37,768 bases of DNA, taken from NCBI GenBank assembly GCA_900767825.1, contig CAAGAN010000024.1, positions 1-37,768 of the forward strand, read 5' to 3'. The DNA is from Bacilli bacterium (GTDB lineage: Bacteria > Bacillota_I > Bacilli_A > RFN20 > CAG-826). Positions 24,328 through 32,045 of the stretch are shown here, in pieces. A program made the translations under genes and the position numbers. The notes below the pieces were generated by a model. The model was given only the letters and a program-made list of their open reading frames with translations, did no database searches and was not told the DNA's origin. The first letter of the stretch is position 1; each line of letters begins with the position of its first letter.

Positions 24328-25845
24328 ATGAAAAAAGTATCATTAAAAACATTATTCTTAAGTGGTTCTGCCTTATTGACTATGGCCCTAACTTCCTGCG
24401 GTGGTAATGGTGGCGGTGCCGAAGATCAAGTTTTACCAACCGATGATCCAACTAGCGAAATAACAGTCAAGTTCTGGCACTGCTTAGGACATGCCAAAAC
24501 CAAGAATCTTGAAATAATTGCAAATAAATTCAATGAAAAATATGCCGGCAAATACAAGATTGACCTTGTTAAACTTGCTGGCGGCTATGATGATTTAGCC
24601 GATTCTATCAAGACCAAGACAAAAGCTGGCGAAATCCCAGCCTTGGCCATGGGCTATCCTGACTCTTTTGCCACCTATATGACAAATGATGTCAATAATT
24701 CCGCTCTTTATAAGCTAGACAACTTCATCAATGATCCAGAATATGGATATACAGAAGCTGAATTAGCAGACTTTGTCCCTGGCTTTATGGAAGAAGGAAA
24801 GAACTACCAATTCGAGGGAACTTGGTCCATGCCAATGTATAAGTCCACCGAAATCATGTATTACAATGCTTCATACATGGCTGGCGCCAACCCACAAAAC
24901 GACAAGAAGTTCGACAAGGTTAGCGAATACATCAATCTTTCCAATGCCGCTAACGATCCTCTTGCCACCGATACGCAACTAGAAGCACTCACCACTTGGG
25001 TAAAAGCTAATGAAGGCTATACATATAATGTCCCAGAAACCTGGAATGAAATGTTTGCAACAGCCAGGCAAATAAAGACTGATATGGCCGCCCAAGGGCT
25101 AGAGGGACAAGAATTCTATCCTGTCGGATATGACTCCGATGCCAATATGTTCATCTCCCAATTCGCCCAAAGGGGAATCGACTATACTGCAGTAGGGGAT
25201 TCAAGCGATCCATCTACCCAATATCTATTCAATAATGACCAAGCCAAGGCCTTGCTTACCGAAGTCGTTGGCTATGTTAGGGACAAATTGTTGATTACCA
25301 AGAATTCCCTTGGTGGTTCTAAATATACAAACGAATACTTCAATAACCTAAAGTCTGCCATGAGCATTGGCTCCACCGGTGGCTCTAGCTATAACGTATC
25401 CGCTAACTTCAGGGTCAAGCTTGCCCCAGTCCCATATGCCGATGGCAAGCAACCAAAATACATCCAACAAGGCCCGTCAATCTGCTTCTTCAATAATGAT
25501 GACCCATACATCCATAAGGGTGCCTGGCTATTCTACAAGTTATTAGCAGATCCAACCTTCAATGCTGAATTGGCTTTGGAAAACTCCTATGACCCAGTCA
25601 GACAATCTTCTTTCTCTAGCAAAGCTTATGCTCAATGGATTGCAAAACATGATGAAGATTTGAAGTATGATATCCCATACCACACCAAGGACTTAAGGGA
25701 TAAATACATGGTTTCCCCAGTATTTGTCGGTTCCGATACCGCTAGAAGCGAAATGGAAAAACTTGTCGGCAAGGTGGTCAATTCTAACTACTCAATCGAC
25801 GAAGCCCTAAAGACTGCTTATGATGCCTGCTCCGCTGGCTATTAA
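24328..25845 (+). CDS. ABC transporter solute-binding lipoprotein (SBP_bac_1-like)
   Basis: About 505 residues. The signal peptide ends in MALTSC (Cys24), a lipobox, so the mature protein is lipid-anchored outside the membrane. The mature part has the family opening ITVKFWHCLGHAKTKNLEIIANKFNEKY and the inter-lobe WSMPMYKSTEIMYYN segment, resembling UgpB-type binding proteins (which have STPVLYYN). It delivers ligand to the two permeases encoded just upstream. The start at 24328 follows AAAGGAAA; an in-frame GTG at 24310 lies within that site and is rejected. Ligand unknown. The family binds sugars or glycerophosphodiesters, whereas mycoplasmal counterparts near nucleases have been reported to bind polynucleotides. 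Confidence 0.85.
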   Translation: MKKVSLKTLFLSGSALLTMALTSCGGNGGGAEDQVLPTDDPTSEITVKFWHCLGHAKTKNLEIIANKFNEKYAGKYKIDLVKLAGGYDDLADSIKTKTKAGEIPALAMGYPDSFATYMTNDVNNSALYKLDNFINDPEYGYTEAELADFVPGFMEEGKNYQFEGTWSMPMYKSTEIMYYNASYMAGANPQNDKKFDKVSEYINLSNAANDPLATDTQLEALTTWVKANEGYTYNVPETWNEMFATARQIKTDMAAQGLEGQEFYPVGYDSDANMFISQFAQRGIDYTAVGDSSDPSTQYLFNNDQAKALLTEVVGYVRDKLLITKNSLGGSKYTNEYFNNLKSAMSIGSTGGSSYNVSANFRVKLAPVPYADGKQPKYIQQGPSICFFNNDDPYIHKGAWLFYKLLADPTFNAELALENSYDPVRQSSFSSKAYAQWIAKHDEDLKYDIPYHTKDLRDKYMVSPVFVGSDTARSEMEKLVGKVVNSNYSIDEALKTAYDACSAGY

Positions 25846-25864
25846 TATTAGGAGATTAAATATT

Positions 25865-27751
25865 ATGAAAAAGAGAAACATAGTATTCATCTTATCTGCA
25901 GGCTTTATGCTTGCTAGTTGCGAAAATAAGGCGCCTACTACCCCAGTAACATATTTTGATTCAACTGCTGAATCAATTTATGGAAAGATTTCTGACTTCT
26001 CCAAAGAGAATAGCAATTTAAAAGTAGGGGACGAACTTACCTTCAAAGTCAAGGCTAATCAAGATTTCTTTGTCGAATCTGTTACAAATAATGGCAAGGC
26101 TGCAACTTTAGTCAATTCTATTTCTGATTCTGAAAAGGTTTATAAAGTTACTTTAGAAGCCGGAAAGAATAAACTAGCAGCGACTTATTCAGTTGACCCA
26201 TCAATTGATTTTGTCGATCAATTCAAGCTAAATATTGACCAAGTAACTTTCGATAAGGTCATGTCTAGCAAGAGCTTGACTGCAGCTAGTGATAAATATT
26301 TTGATTTCAGAAAAGATGGAATCGAATTGATGAACCTTCCAAATAACAACAAGGGTTTCATCAATTATGTCGATGGCGATACAACTCATGTTGAAACCAT
26401 GAATTATGGTTATACAGTCAAGATTAGATATCTTGGTATCGATACTCCTGAATCTACTTCTGAAATCGAAGAATGGGGAAAATCTGCTTCCTTATACAAT
26501 AAATCGGTTTTCGAATCCGCTAAATATGTAATCCTAGAATCCCAAGGTTGGGCTAGAGGCGATACTGTCAAAGCTGCTACAGCTGATGGCAACCAAAGGT
26601 CTTTGGCATATGTTTGGTATACAACCAATGCTAATCCAACCCTAAATGATTTTAGATGCCTTAACCTAGAAATGGTTTATCAAGGTTTCTCTCAAGGTAT
26701 TGGTTCCATTGAAGAAATGGGCGAATACTTCTACAAAACCTTCGATAAAGCAAATTTATCTGCCAAAGCTAACTTAAGACATCAATATTCAGGCAAAAAG
26801 GATCCTAATTACTATTATTATGATGATAAGAGCCCATTCTTTGATGATTATGTTAAAGAAATATCATTGAAGGAATTATATCTTTCCGGTACCGACACCA
26901 ATACGACCGATTCTAAGTTTGTCGATGGTAAGACCTTATATAAGATCCATGGTTATGTCTCTAGAAAGATTAAAGGTGCTTTCTATATCCAAGATAAGGC
27001 CGATTATGGTAGACAAGAAGGCGATCCACTTCCAGAAGCTTACGGCTTATATGTCTTCACTTATGCCCAAACTGATATAAAAGTAGGGGATGAAGTCAGC
27101 GTTATTGGACAGCTTTCAGTCTATGGTGGCTGCTACCAAATCCAAGGTATTTCCTATTCAACCTTGAATCCAGACCTTCAAAGGGATACCCAAATACTAA
27201 CTACTGGTAACAAGATTGTCCCAATCCCAATGACTATTGATGAATTCAATTCTGATAAGGCTTATAACAATGTACTCATTACCTTAAAAGAAAAAGTATA
27301 TTCTTTTAATAAGACCAAATCATGGCAGGGAGTTACACAAGTTGAAGCTGAAGGCGGAGTTGAAGAAGTCAATAAATATAACGAGAAATATCCTTTCTAT
27401 AACACTGATAACAAGATAATTTTCTATGCTAAAGTTGGTAATAAAGATACTGGCAAGGAAATTAGATTAGTTAAGGATAAGGATATCTTAGTTAAGTACG
27501 GAACTGAATATTCTAGATCCTATAAATTCTTCACTGGTGGAACTAGCTATTATAATCCAAAAGGTGCCGAAAAAATTTATCCAACTGTAGATAATGAAGA
27601 TCCAAACCTCATAGTTACTACTTATAAGGCCAAGGAATTCAATTTCACTGGTATTTTGGGTAATTATGTTTCTTCTTCTGAAAAGACCCAAAAATATACC
27701 TTTAATATCACCCATAGTGCCGATATTACCAATTTAGGAGAAATTGCCTAA
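25865..27751 (+). CDS. Surface-anchored staphylococcal-type nuclease with OB-like domain
   Basis: About 628 residues with a lipoprotein signal (FMLASC, Cys19). The staphylococcal nuclease domain spans about 160-305 and keeps the active site: DGDT at 170-173, Arg188 and Asp193-Thr-Pro-Glu196 in IRYLGIDTPE, and Arg245 before SLAYVWY (equivalent to Asp21, Arg35, Asp40, Glu43 and Arg87 of micrococcal nuclease). An OB-like domain follows (about 353-430, KIHGYVSRKIKGAFYIQD...VGDEVSVIGQLSV), as in Bacillus YhcR. It should cut extracellular DNA/RNA. It lies 19 bases after the binding-protein gene, in the same operon as the importer. The start is chosen because AGGAG precedes 25865. In mycoplasmas, nuclease and ABC genes are also adjacent (MG186 with MG187-189). 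Confidence 0.85.
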   Translation: MKKRNIVFILSAGFMLASCENKAPTTPVTYFDSTAESIYGKISDFSKENSNLKVGDELTFKVKANQDFFVESVTNNGKAATLVNSISDSEKVYKVTLEAGKNKLAATYSVDPSIDFVDQFKLNIDQVTFDKVMSSKSLTAASDKYFDFRKDGIELMNLPNNNKGFINYVDGDTTHVETMNYGYTVKIRYLGIDTPESTSEIEEWGKSASLYNKSVFESAKYVILESQGWARGDTVKAATADGNQRSLAYVWYTTNANPTLNDFRCLNLEMVYQGFSQGIGSIEEMGEYFYKTFDKANLSAKANLRHQYSGKKDPNYYYYDDKSPFFDDYVKEISLKELYLSGTDTNTTDSKFVDGKTLYKIHGYVSRKIKGAFYIQDKADYGRQEGDPLPEAYGLYVFTYAQTDIKVGDEVSVIGQLSVYGGCYQIQGISYSTLNPDLQRDTQILTTGNKIVPIPMTIDEFNSDKAYNNVLITLKEKVYSFNKTKSWQGVTQVEAEGGVEEVNKYNEKYPFYNTDNKIIFYAKVGNKDTGKEIRLVKDKDILVKYGTEYSRSYKFFTGGTSYYNPKGAEKIYPTVDNEDPNLIVTTYKAKEFNFTGILGNYVSSSEKTQKYTFNITHSADITNLGEIA

Positions 27752-28191
27752 TGGCTAATGAAGGCAAAGTATATTTCTCTCCTTCTAGGCATAGAGTCTA
27801 TATAGACAAAGTGGAAAAGAAGGAAGAAGTAACTGATTTAACTACAACTATTCCAAGCGAAGAAGCTGAGATTCGCGCATACTCCAAAGTTGCCCACAAT
27901 AGGGATATCTTGGCATATGATAAGTCTCAGAACGCTTTATGCTTCGTTGTAATTGGAGGCATCGTCTTGATCATAGGAATACTGTTTATTTTCTTATCAC
28001 TTCAAAAAAGACGTAACAAGATAGTCGGCATCAACGTTGCCTCTTTGCAATTCTTCATTTGCGTTACTTGCCTTGCTATAGGAATAGCAACATTAACTAC
28101 GGGTATTATCTTATTGATAAAAGCTTTGAAACTTAAGAAAAAAGCCAATAATGAGATTGCCTATATATCAACTTTGAAGAGGAATATTTGA
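27751..28191 (+). CDS. Small membrane protein of the nuclease/ABC operon
   Basis: I do not recognise this 146-residue protein. It has a charged N-terminal half of about 65 residues, then two hydrophobic helices (about 68-90, CFVVIGGIVLIIGILFIFLSL, and about 104-128, FFICVTCLAIGIATLTTGIILLI) and a lysine-rich end. The start overlaps the nuclease stop by one base (TAATG), so it is coupled and probably works with the nuclease or importer, perhaps as a membrane tether. It is the last gene of the operon, with a terminator overlapping its UGA stop. Confidence 0.6.
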   Translation: MANEGKVYFSPSRHRVYIDKVEKKEEVTDLTTTIPSEEAEIRAYSKVAHNRDILAYDKSQNALCFVVIGGIVLIIGILFIFLSLQKRRNKIVGINVASLQFFICVTCLAIGIATLTTGIILLIKALKLKKKANNEIAYISTLKRNI

Positions 28192-28216
28192 CCACGACTT
28201 GTTTGTGGTCTTTTTT
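28190..28216 (+). terminator. Intrinsic terminator of the ABC/nuclease operon
   Basis: GACCAC (28190-28195) pairs with GTGGTC (28205-28210), followed by TTTTTT. The stem begins within the stop codon. Confidence 0.9.
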
Positions 28217-28229
28217 CCACCCTTTATTT

Positions 28230-28238
28230 TGATATAAT
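28230..28238 (+). promoter_or_regulatory. Extended -10 promoter of lipoprotein gene 28278
   Basis: TGATATAAT is a perfect extended -10. The same TTTGATATAAT sequence precedes the second BIG2 lipoprotein gene at 36138. No convincing -35 is present, as usual for extended -10 promoters. Confidence 0.65.
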
Positions 28239-28277
28239 AAATTGTCAGAAAATCTGGGATGAAAGGAGTAATTATTA

Positions 28278-30158
28278 ATGAAAAAAAGAATCATTCCATT
28301 TCTAGCTATTGCAACTTTGCTTGCTGCCTGCGGTGAAAAACCAAATACACCAAGTACAAGCACAGGTACTGATAGCGTTCAAACTGAAGTCACAAAGTAC
28401 ACCATCACCGTTTCTAAAGGCTCTGACTACACAGTTGAAGGATTAGCTGCGGAAGGGTATGCGGAAGGTGCTACCGTCACTTTCACTGTCACCGTCAAAA
28501 ATGACAAAAAGGAAATCGACAAAGTCATCGTCGATGGAATTCAATTAGTCGCTTCTAACGGCAAATATACCTTTAAGATGCCAAGCAAGAACGTTGCCGT
28601 TGTTGTTCAATTAAAAGACAAAGCCGGCGTCAAAATCGCAACTGTCACCGTTGATAATGAATCTCCAAAAGTAGGGGACGTTGTCAATGTCACCTTAAAG
28701 CTTGATAACGTCGCCGTCACCGAAGGTGTCACAGTTACTGCTACTACCGGTGCTGATTTAGTTACCATCGAAGGAACTAAGGTCACCTGTAATAAAGAAG
28801 GTGCAGTTGCTTTAGAAGTCGCTGCTACTGTTGATGGAATTGCTTATAAGAAAGATGTTAGCTTCACCATTGGCGAAGCCATCAAGATCACAAGCATAAA
28901 GACCATCCAAGATACTACTCCAACCTATAGTGACCAAGACGCTACTTATCCAAGCCAAGTCAATGTCGAAGGTAGAGTTATCAATGTAAATAAGAATGGC
29001 ATCGTCGTTTATGATGGAACTGCCATTATCAGTGTTTATGCTACCGATGCTAAAAAAGTTGCCAAGGTTGACGAATATGTTCGTGTCACCGGTACTCCAA
29101 CTCGTTATAAATCTAGTGCTACCGACGAAAGATGGTGGCAATTTAGCTATAAAGATACAGGGCTAGCCGTTGCTAAGATTGAACATACTGAAATTGCTCT
29201 TCCAACAACCGTTACTCCATTCACTGGCGCTGATTTGAATTCTTATGCCACTCCAGCTGCCGGAACTGTTAAACTAGTTTCCTTCACCGGAACCGTTGGA
29301 ATCGACGGAACCCACACCAATATTTCATTAGAAGGTTCTACTAAGACTTTATCCTTCTATAGCGAAAATCACACTGTTACCAATGGCTTAAAATATAATT
29401 TCGAAGCCTATTTAGCTGAACTCCAAGCCGGCAAGTATTTGGTTGCTTATATTACCAAAGTAGAAGCTGCCGATATGGATCCTGTCGAATCCGTTAGCAT
29501 TACCAACGGTGCAACTGCTTCTGTTGAAGTTGGCAAACAAGTAACTTTAACTGCAAGTGTTTTACCAGCTACTGCAAATCCAAACGTCACTTGGACTACT
29601 AGTGATGCAACTAAGGCAACGGTCGAAAACGGAAATGTTGTCGGTGTTGCCGAAGGTAAGGTTACAATAACTGCAACTACAGTTGGAAAAGATTCTACTG
29701 GTGCCGCAAAAACTGCAAGCATTGAAATTACCATTACTAAAAGCACAGCTCCAACAAATTTAGTTACAGAAACCCTTGATTGGGCTAATAAAACATTCGA
29801 ACCAACAACTGCTACCCCTGATGCAGTATTTACTGTCGGAGCCGTTTCTGCAACCTTACAAGGCGGTGGTACAACTGGAACCCAATGGGCAAATGGCTAT
29901 GCTATCCGCATCTACAAAGGTAAAACTTTGACCCTTTCTGTCACGGGTGGAACTTTATATTCGGCTAAATTTACAATTGATAATTACAAAGCTGAATATT
30001 GCACCGCATTTGAAGGTGGTGTCACTGGTGGCACATGGGTTAAGAATGCAGACCGTGTCTATACTGTAACTGCTTCAGCCGAAACAATTGTAATCTCCGC
30101 TGCTCTAAATCAAATAAGAATTAACAGTATTGCCGTTTCTTACGTACCTGCCGCTTAA
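28278..30158 (+). CDS. BIG2/OB-domain surface lipoprotein 1
   Basis: The 626-residue product has a lipobox (LLAAC, Cys18) followed by a Thr/Ser-rich linker. Regions in order: two beta-rich repeats (about 40-115 and 118-195, ending KKDVSFTIGEA), an OB-like domain (about 222-310, VNVEGRVINVNKNGIVVYDG...DEYVRVTGTPTRY), a bacterial Ig-like BIG2 domain (about 395-478, VSITNGATASVEVGKQVTLTA...VTWTTSDATKATVENG), and a C-terminal beta domain (IRIYKGKTLTLSVTGG...IRINSIAVSYV) similar to surface proteins of gut bacteria. Likely an adhesin or ligand-binding envelope protein; no catalytic motif seen. AAAGGAG precedes the ATG. It is a single-gene unit. Its overall plan repeats in the gene at 36138. Confidence 0.75.
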   Translation: MKKRIIPFLAIATLLAACGEKPNTPSTSTGTDSVQTEVTKYTITVSKGSDYTVEGLAAEGYAEGATVTFTVTVKNDKKEIDKVIVDGIQLVASNGKYTFKMPSKNVAVVVQLKDKAGVKIATVTVDNESPKVGDVVNVTLKLDNVAVTEGVTVTATTGADLVTIEGTKVTCNKEGAVALEVAATVDGIAYKKDVSFTIGEAIKITSIKTIQDTTPTYSDQDATYPSQVNVEGRVINVNKNGIVVYDGTAIISVYATDAKKVAKVDEYVRVTGTPTRYKSSATDERWWQFSYKDTGLAVAKIEHTEIALPTTVTPFTGADLNSYATPAAGTVKLVSFTGTVGIDGTHTNISLEGSTKTLSFYSENHTVTNGLKYNFEAYLAELQAGKYLVAYITKVEAADMDPVESVSITNGATASVEVGKQVTLTASVLPATANPNVTWTTSDATKATVENGNVVGVAEGKVTITATTVGKDSTGAAKTASIEITITKSTAPTNLVTETLDWANKTFEPTTATPDAVFTVGAVSATLQGGGTTGTQWANGYAIRIYKGKTLTLSVTGGTLYSAKFTIDNYKAEYCTAFEGGVTGGTWVKNADRVYTVTASAETIVISAALNQIRINSIAVSYVPAA

Positions 30159-30178
30159 TTAATTTTTTCATCTACACT

Positions 30179-30204
30179 AGCCATCTCTTAGGAGGTGGCT
30201 TTTT
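30179..30204 (+). terminator. Intrinsic terminator after lipoprotein 1
   Basis: AGCCATCTC and GAGGTGGCT form a 9-bp stem with one wobble and a TTAG loop, followed by a T run. Confidence 0.9.
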
Positions 30205-30214
30205 AAATTGCCTA

Positions 30215-30243
30215 TTGCTTGAAAGATACTAAAGTATTAGAAT
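30215..30243 (+). promoter_or_regulatory. tRNA-Lys promoter
   Basis: TTGCTT (30215-30220), a 17-bp spacer and TAGAAT (30238-30243), 22 bases before the tRNA 5' end. Confidence 0.65.
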
Positions 30244-30265
30244 GTTCAAGCCTTAAGGCAAACAT

Positions 30266-30341
<76 letters not shown>

Positions 30342-30405
30342 AAAAGATTTCCAAGCGAACCGGTATACGTTAATTGCAACGGATATCTAGGTGTCGTATT
30401 CAAAT

Positions 30406-30430
30406 GGCGTCCTTGATGGGACGTCTTTTT
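30406..30430 (+). terminator. Terminator downstream of tRNA-Lys, probably element-borne
   Basis: GGCGTCC (30406-30412) pairs with GGACGTC (30419-30425), followed by TTTTT. If the element starts at 30335, this terminator would have been brought in by it and would substitute for the original one now at 35190. Confidence 0.75.
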
Positions 30431-30451
30431 GTATGATGGGCATGCCATTGC

Positions 30452-30485
30452 TCTAGGGTGAAAGTCCCGATAGGCGTAGTTGTCA
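30452..30485 (+). other. Group II intron-like 5' sequence fragment
   Basis: GGGTGAAAGTCCC followed by GATAGGCGTAGTTGTC resembles, from memory, the GGTGAAAGTCC stretch in domain I of many bacterial group II introns. No reverse transcriptase or other intron domain lies nearby, so it would be a remnant, or simply a chance hairpin. Weak. Confidence 0.2.
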
Positions 30486-30523
30486 TTGTGTTTTTTTGTT
30501 ATGATATTTTTAACTCACTAATA

Positions 30524-30552
30524 TTGATTTTAAAATCACTATCAATTATACT
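30524..30552 (+). promoter_or_regulatory. Promoter and operator of the R-M regulator
   Basis: TTGATT (30524-30529), a 17-bp spacer and TATACT (30547-30552). A perfect palindrome TGATTTTAAAATCA at 30525-30538 overlaps the -35, and ATTGAT 30523-30528 with ATCAAT 30541-30546 forms another inverted pair. It is placed as expected for self-repression by the adjacent XRE/C protein. Confidence 0.65.
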
Positions 30553-30573
30553 TAAACGAAAGAGGTGATTTCC

Positions 30574-30807
30574 ATGCTACAAAAAACTATAGGCAAGCGT
30601 GTTCGAGATTTAAGAATAGTAAATTTAGATATGAATCAGGAACAATTTGCTGAAAAACTTGGCTGGGATAGAACATACATCTCTCGAGTCGAGTCGGGTA
30701 ATCAAAATATCACGATAGAAAATTTGAATAAGATTTGTAATGCATTAGGCGTTTCATTAAAAGACTTCTTTTCGACTTTTGAACAGCAGATTATAGAAGG
30801 CGAGTGA
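30574..30807 (+). CDS. XRE-family regulator, probable R-M controller protein
   Basis: The 77-residue protein is a single Cro/C1-type helix-turn-helix: KRVRDLR, then NQEQFAEKLGWDRTYISRVESGNQNITIENLNKICNALGV, in the manner of R-M controller (C) proteins, which switch on the endonuclease late after establishment and limit their own synthesis. AGAGGTGA lies just before the ATG at 30574; an upstream GTG inside that site is rejected. The endonuclease gene begins 6 bases after the stop, so both share a transcript. The methyltransferase lies further downstream on the same strand. Confidence 0.82.
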   Translation: MLQKTIGKRVRDLRIVNLDMNQEQFAEKLGWDRTYISRVESGNQNITIENLNKICNALGVSLKDFFSTFEQQIIEGE

Positions 30808-30813
30808 TTTTCT

Positions 30814-31989
30814 ATGTTGTTCTTTGAAACTCTTAAAAAAGAAGAAAGGGAAGAGTACATAAAATTCCTTGGAATAATGGGTTCCTTGTCGCGTTTCTTC
30901 TCAGAAAATTTATCCCCTTATCTAGATTCTCGCATTTGTGAAAACCTTTTTTGCAAATGCCTTCATGCTGAAAATTTGGCTAGACAAGATTGTACGGCCG
31001 ATGCCAAAAAAGGTGATATCGGTATCGGAATCAAAACATGGATGGGTGGCAACTTACAAAAAATAGCTGAGTTTAATAAAGCCAGACCACAATATGCGGG
31101 GCTTAAGGGATTGGATAAAGCAAAGAAGATTGCTCAGCTAAGAAACGAAAGAATTGATGTGACGATGCGTGCTCATGGCCTTAAAAGCATGATTTATCAT
31201 GTAACGATTCGTGAACCCGGGAAAATCAGGATTTTGGAATGCCCTTTAGACAGAATAGATGTCGATAGGATAACCATTACTTCTGAAACGAACTCGACAC
31301 TTTCTTTCACTGATGGATTGAACGATTATTCGTTTAACAATTCAAAGAGCGTGTTGATGGAGCATTTTAATAAGCTCGTCGAAAAAGCCTCAATAAACGT
31401 GGATATCATATCTGATCCATATCCAATAATCGAAAGCCTGCTCTCGAATGGTGGGACTACTCCGCTTGCGAAGGCTGTTAGCACTGCGATGCTTTCTCAC
31501 GAGCCCAAGAACCCATTCATTTATTTGCGTCTTTATACTTACAAAAACAAAAAGACATATGAAAAGTACGTCCCTGAACGTAGTGGTTTGAATCAATGGA
31601 ATGCATTGGGAAGGAAAAGAGATCCTAACGAAATCTACATTCCTATCTCGTCTGAAGACAGGGAGAAGAACAAAGACTTCTTCCCAGACAGGGACACTCC
31701 GTTTACTTTGATGCTTCCTGATGGAAGCGCAATATCAGCCAAAGTTTGCCAAGAAAACTCAAAAGCGTTGATGAGTAACCCAAACAAAGCGTTAGGAAAA
31801 TGGCTTTTAAGGGATGTGTTCCAAATCAAGGAGAATCAGTTACTGACTTACTCGTTCCTCGAAAGCATTAATATCGATTCGGTGAGAATTGAGAAAATAT
31901 CAGATTTGGTCTATAAAATTGATTTTGCAAAACTTGATTCCTACGAGGATTGGATGCAAGGGTTTAGAATGGACGACCCAGATGAATAA
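30814..31989 (+). CDS. Type II restriction endonuclease, NgoFVII-like architecture
   Basis: The 391-residue protein lies beside a cytosine methyltransferase and a C-type regulator, the classical type II layout. The N-terminal part has a candidate PD-(D/E)xK-like nuclease core: ENLFCKCLHAENLARQDC at 43-60, then Asp63, Asp68 and IGIGIKTW with Lys74. The C-terminal part (about 255-370, GLNQWNALGRKRDPNEIYIPI..., LMLPDGSAISAKVCQENSKALMS...KWLLRDVF) resembles the DNA-recognition domain of NgoFVII-family enzymes (EcoRII-N/B3-like), as I remember. Specificity cannot be read; GCSGC is the NgoFVII site. The ribosome-binding site is weak (AGAAGG, inside the regulator gene), giving low translation, which suits an endonuclease. 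Confidence 0.72.
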   Translation: MLFFETLKKEEREEYIKFLGIMGSLSRFFSENLSPYLDSRICENLFCKCLHAENLARQDCTADAKKGDIGIGIKTWMGGNLQKIAEFNKARPQYAGLKGLDKAKKIAQLRNERIDVTMRAHGLKSMIYHVTIREPGKIRILECPLDRIDVDRITITSETNSTLSFTDGLNDYSFNNSKSVLMEHFNKLVEKASINVDIISDPYPIIESLLSNGGTTPLAKAVSTAMLSHEPKNPFIYLRLYTYKNKKTYEKYVPERSGLNQWNALGRKRDPNEIYIPISSEDREKNKDFFPDRDTPFTLMLPDGSAISAKVCQENSKALMSNPNKALGKWLLRDVFQIKENQLLTYSFLESINIDSVRIEKISDLVYKIDFAKLDSYEDWMQGFRMDDPDE

Positions 31990-32016
31990 GAAATGTGATG
32001 TAATTTCTATTATTAA

Positions 32017-32032
32017 TTGCGGCGCGCCGCAA
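32017..32032. repeat. 16-bp GC-rich palindrome before the methyltransferase
   Basis: TTGCGGCGCGCCGCAA is a perfect palindrome abutting the AAAAAGGAGG ribosome-binding site of the methyltransferase gene. It contains GCGGC and GCCGC in opposite halves plus GGCGCGCC. It could be an operator for the methyltransferase, an mRNA hairpin, or a bound recognition site. Confidence 0.85.
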
Positions 32033-32045
32033 AAAGGAGGATTTT

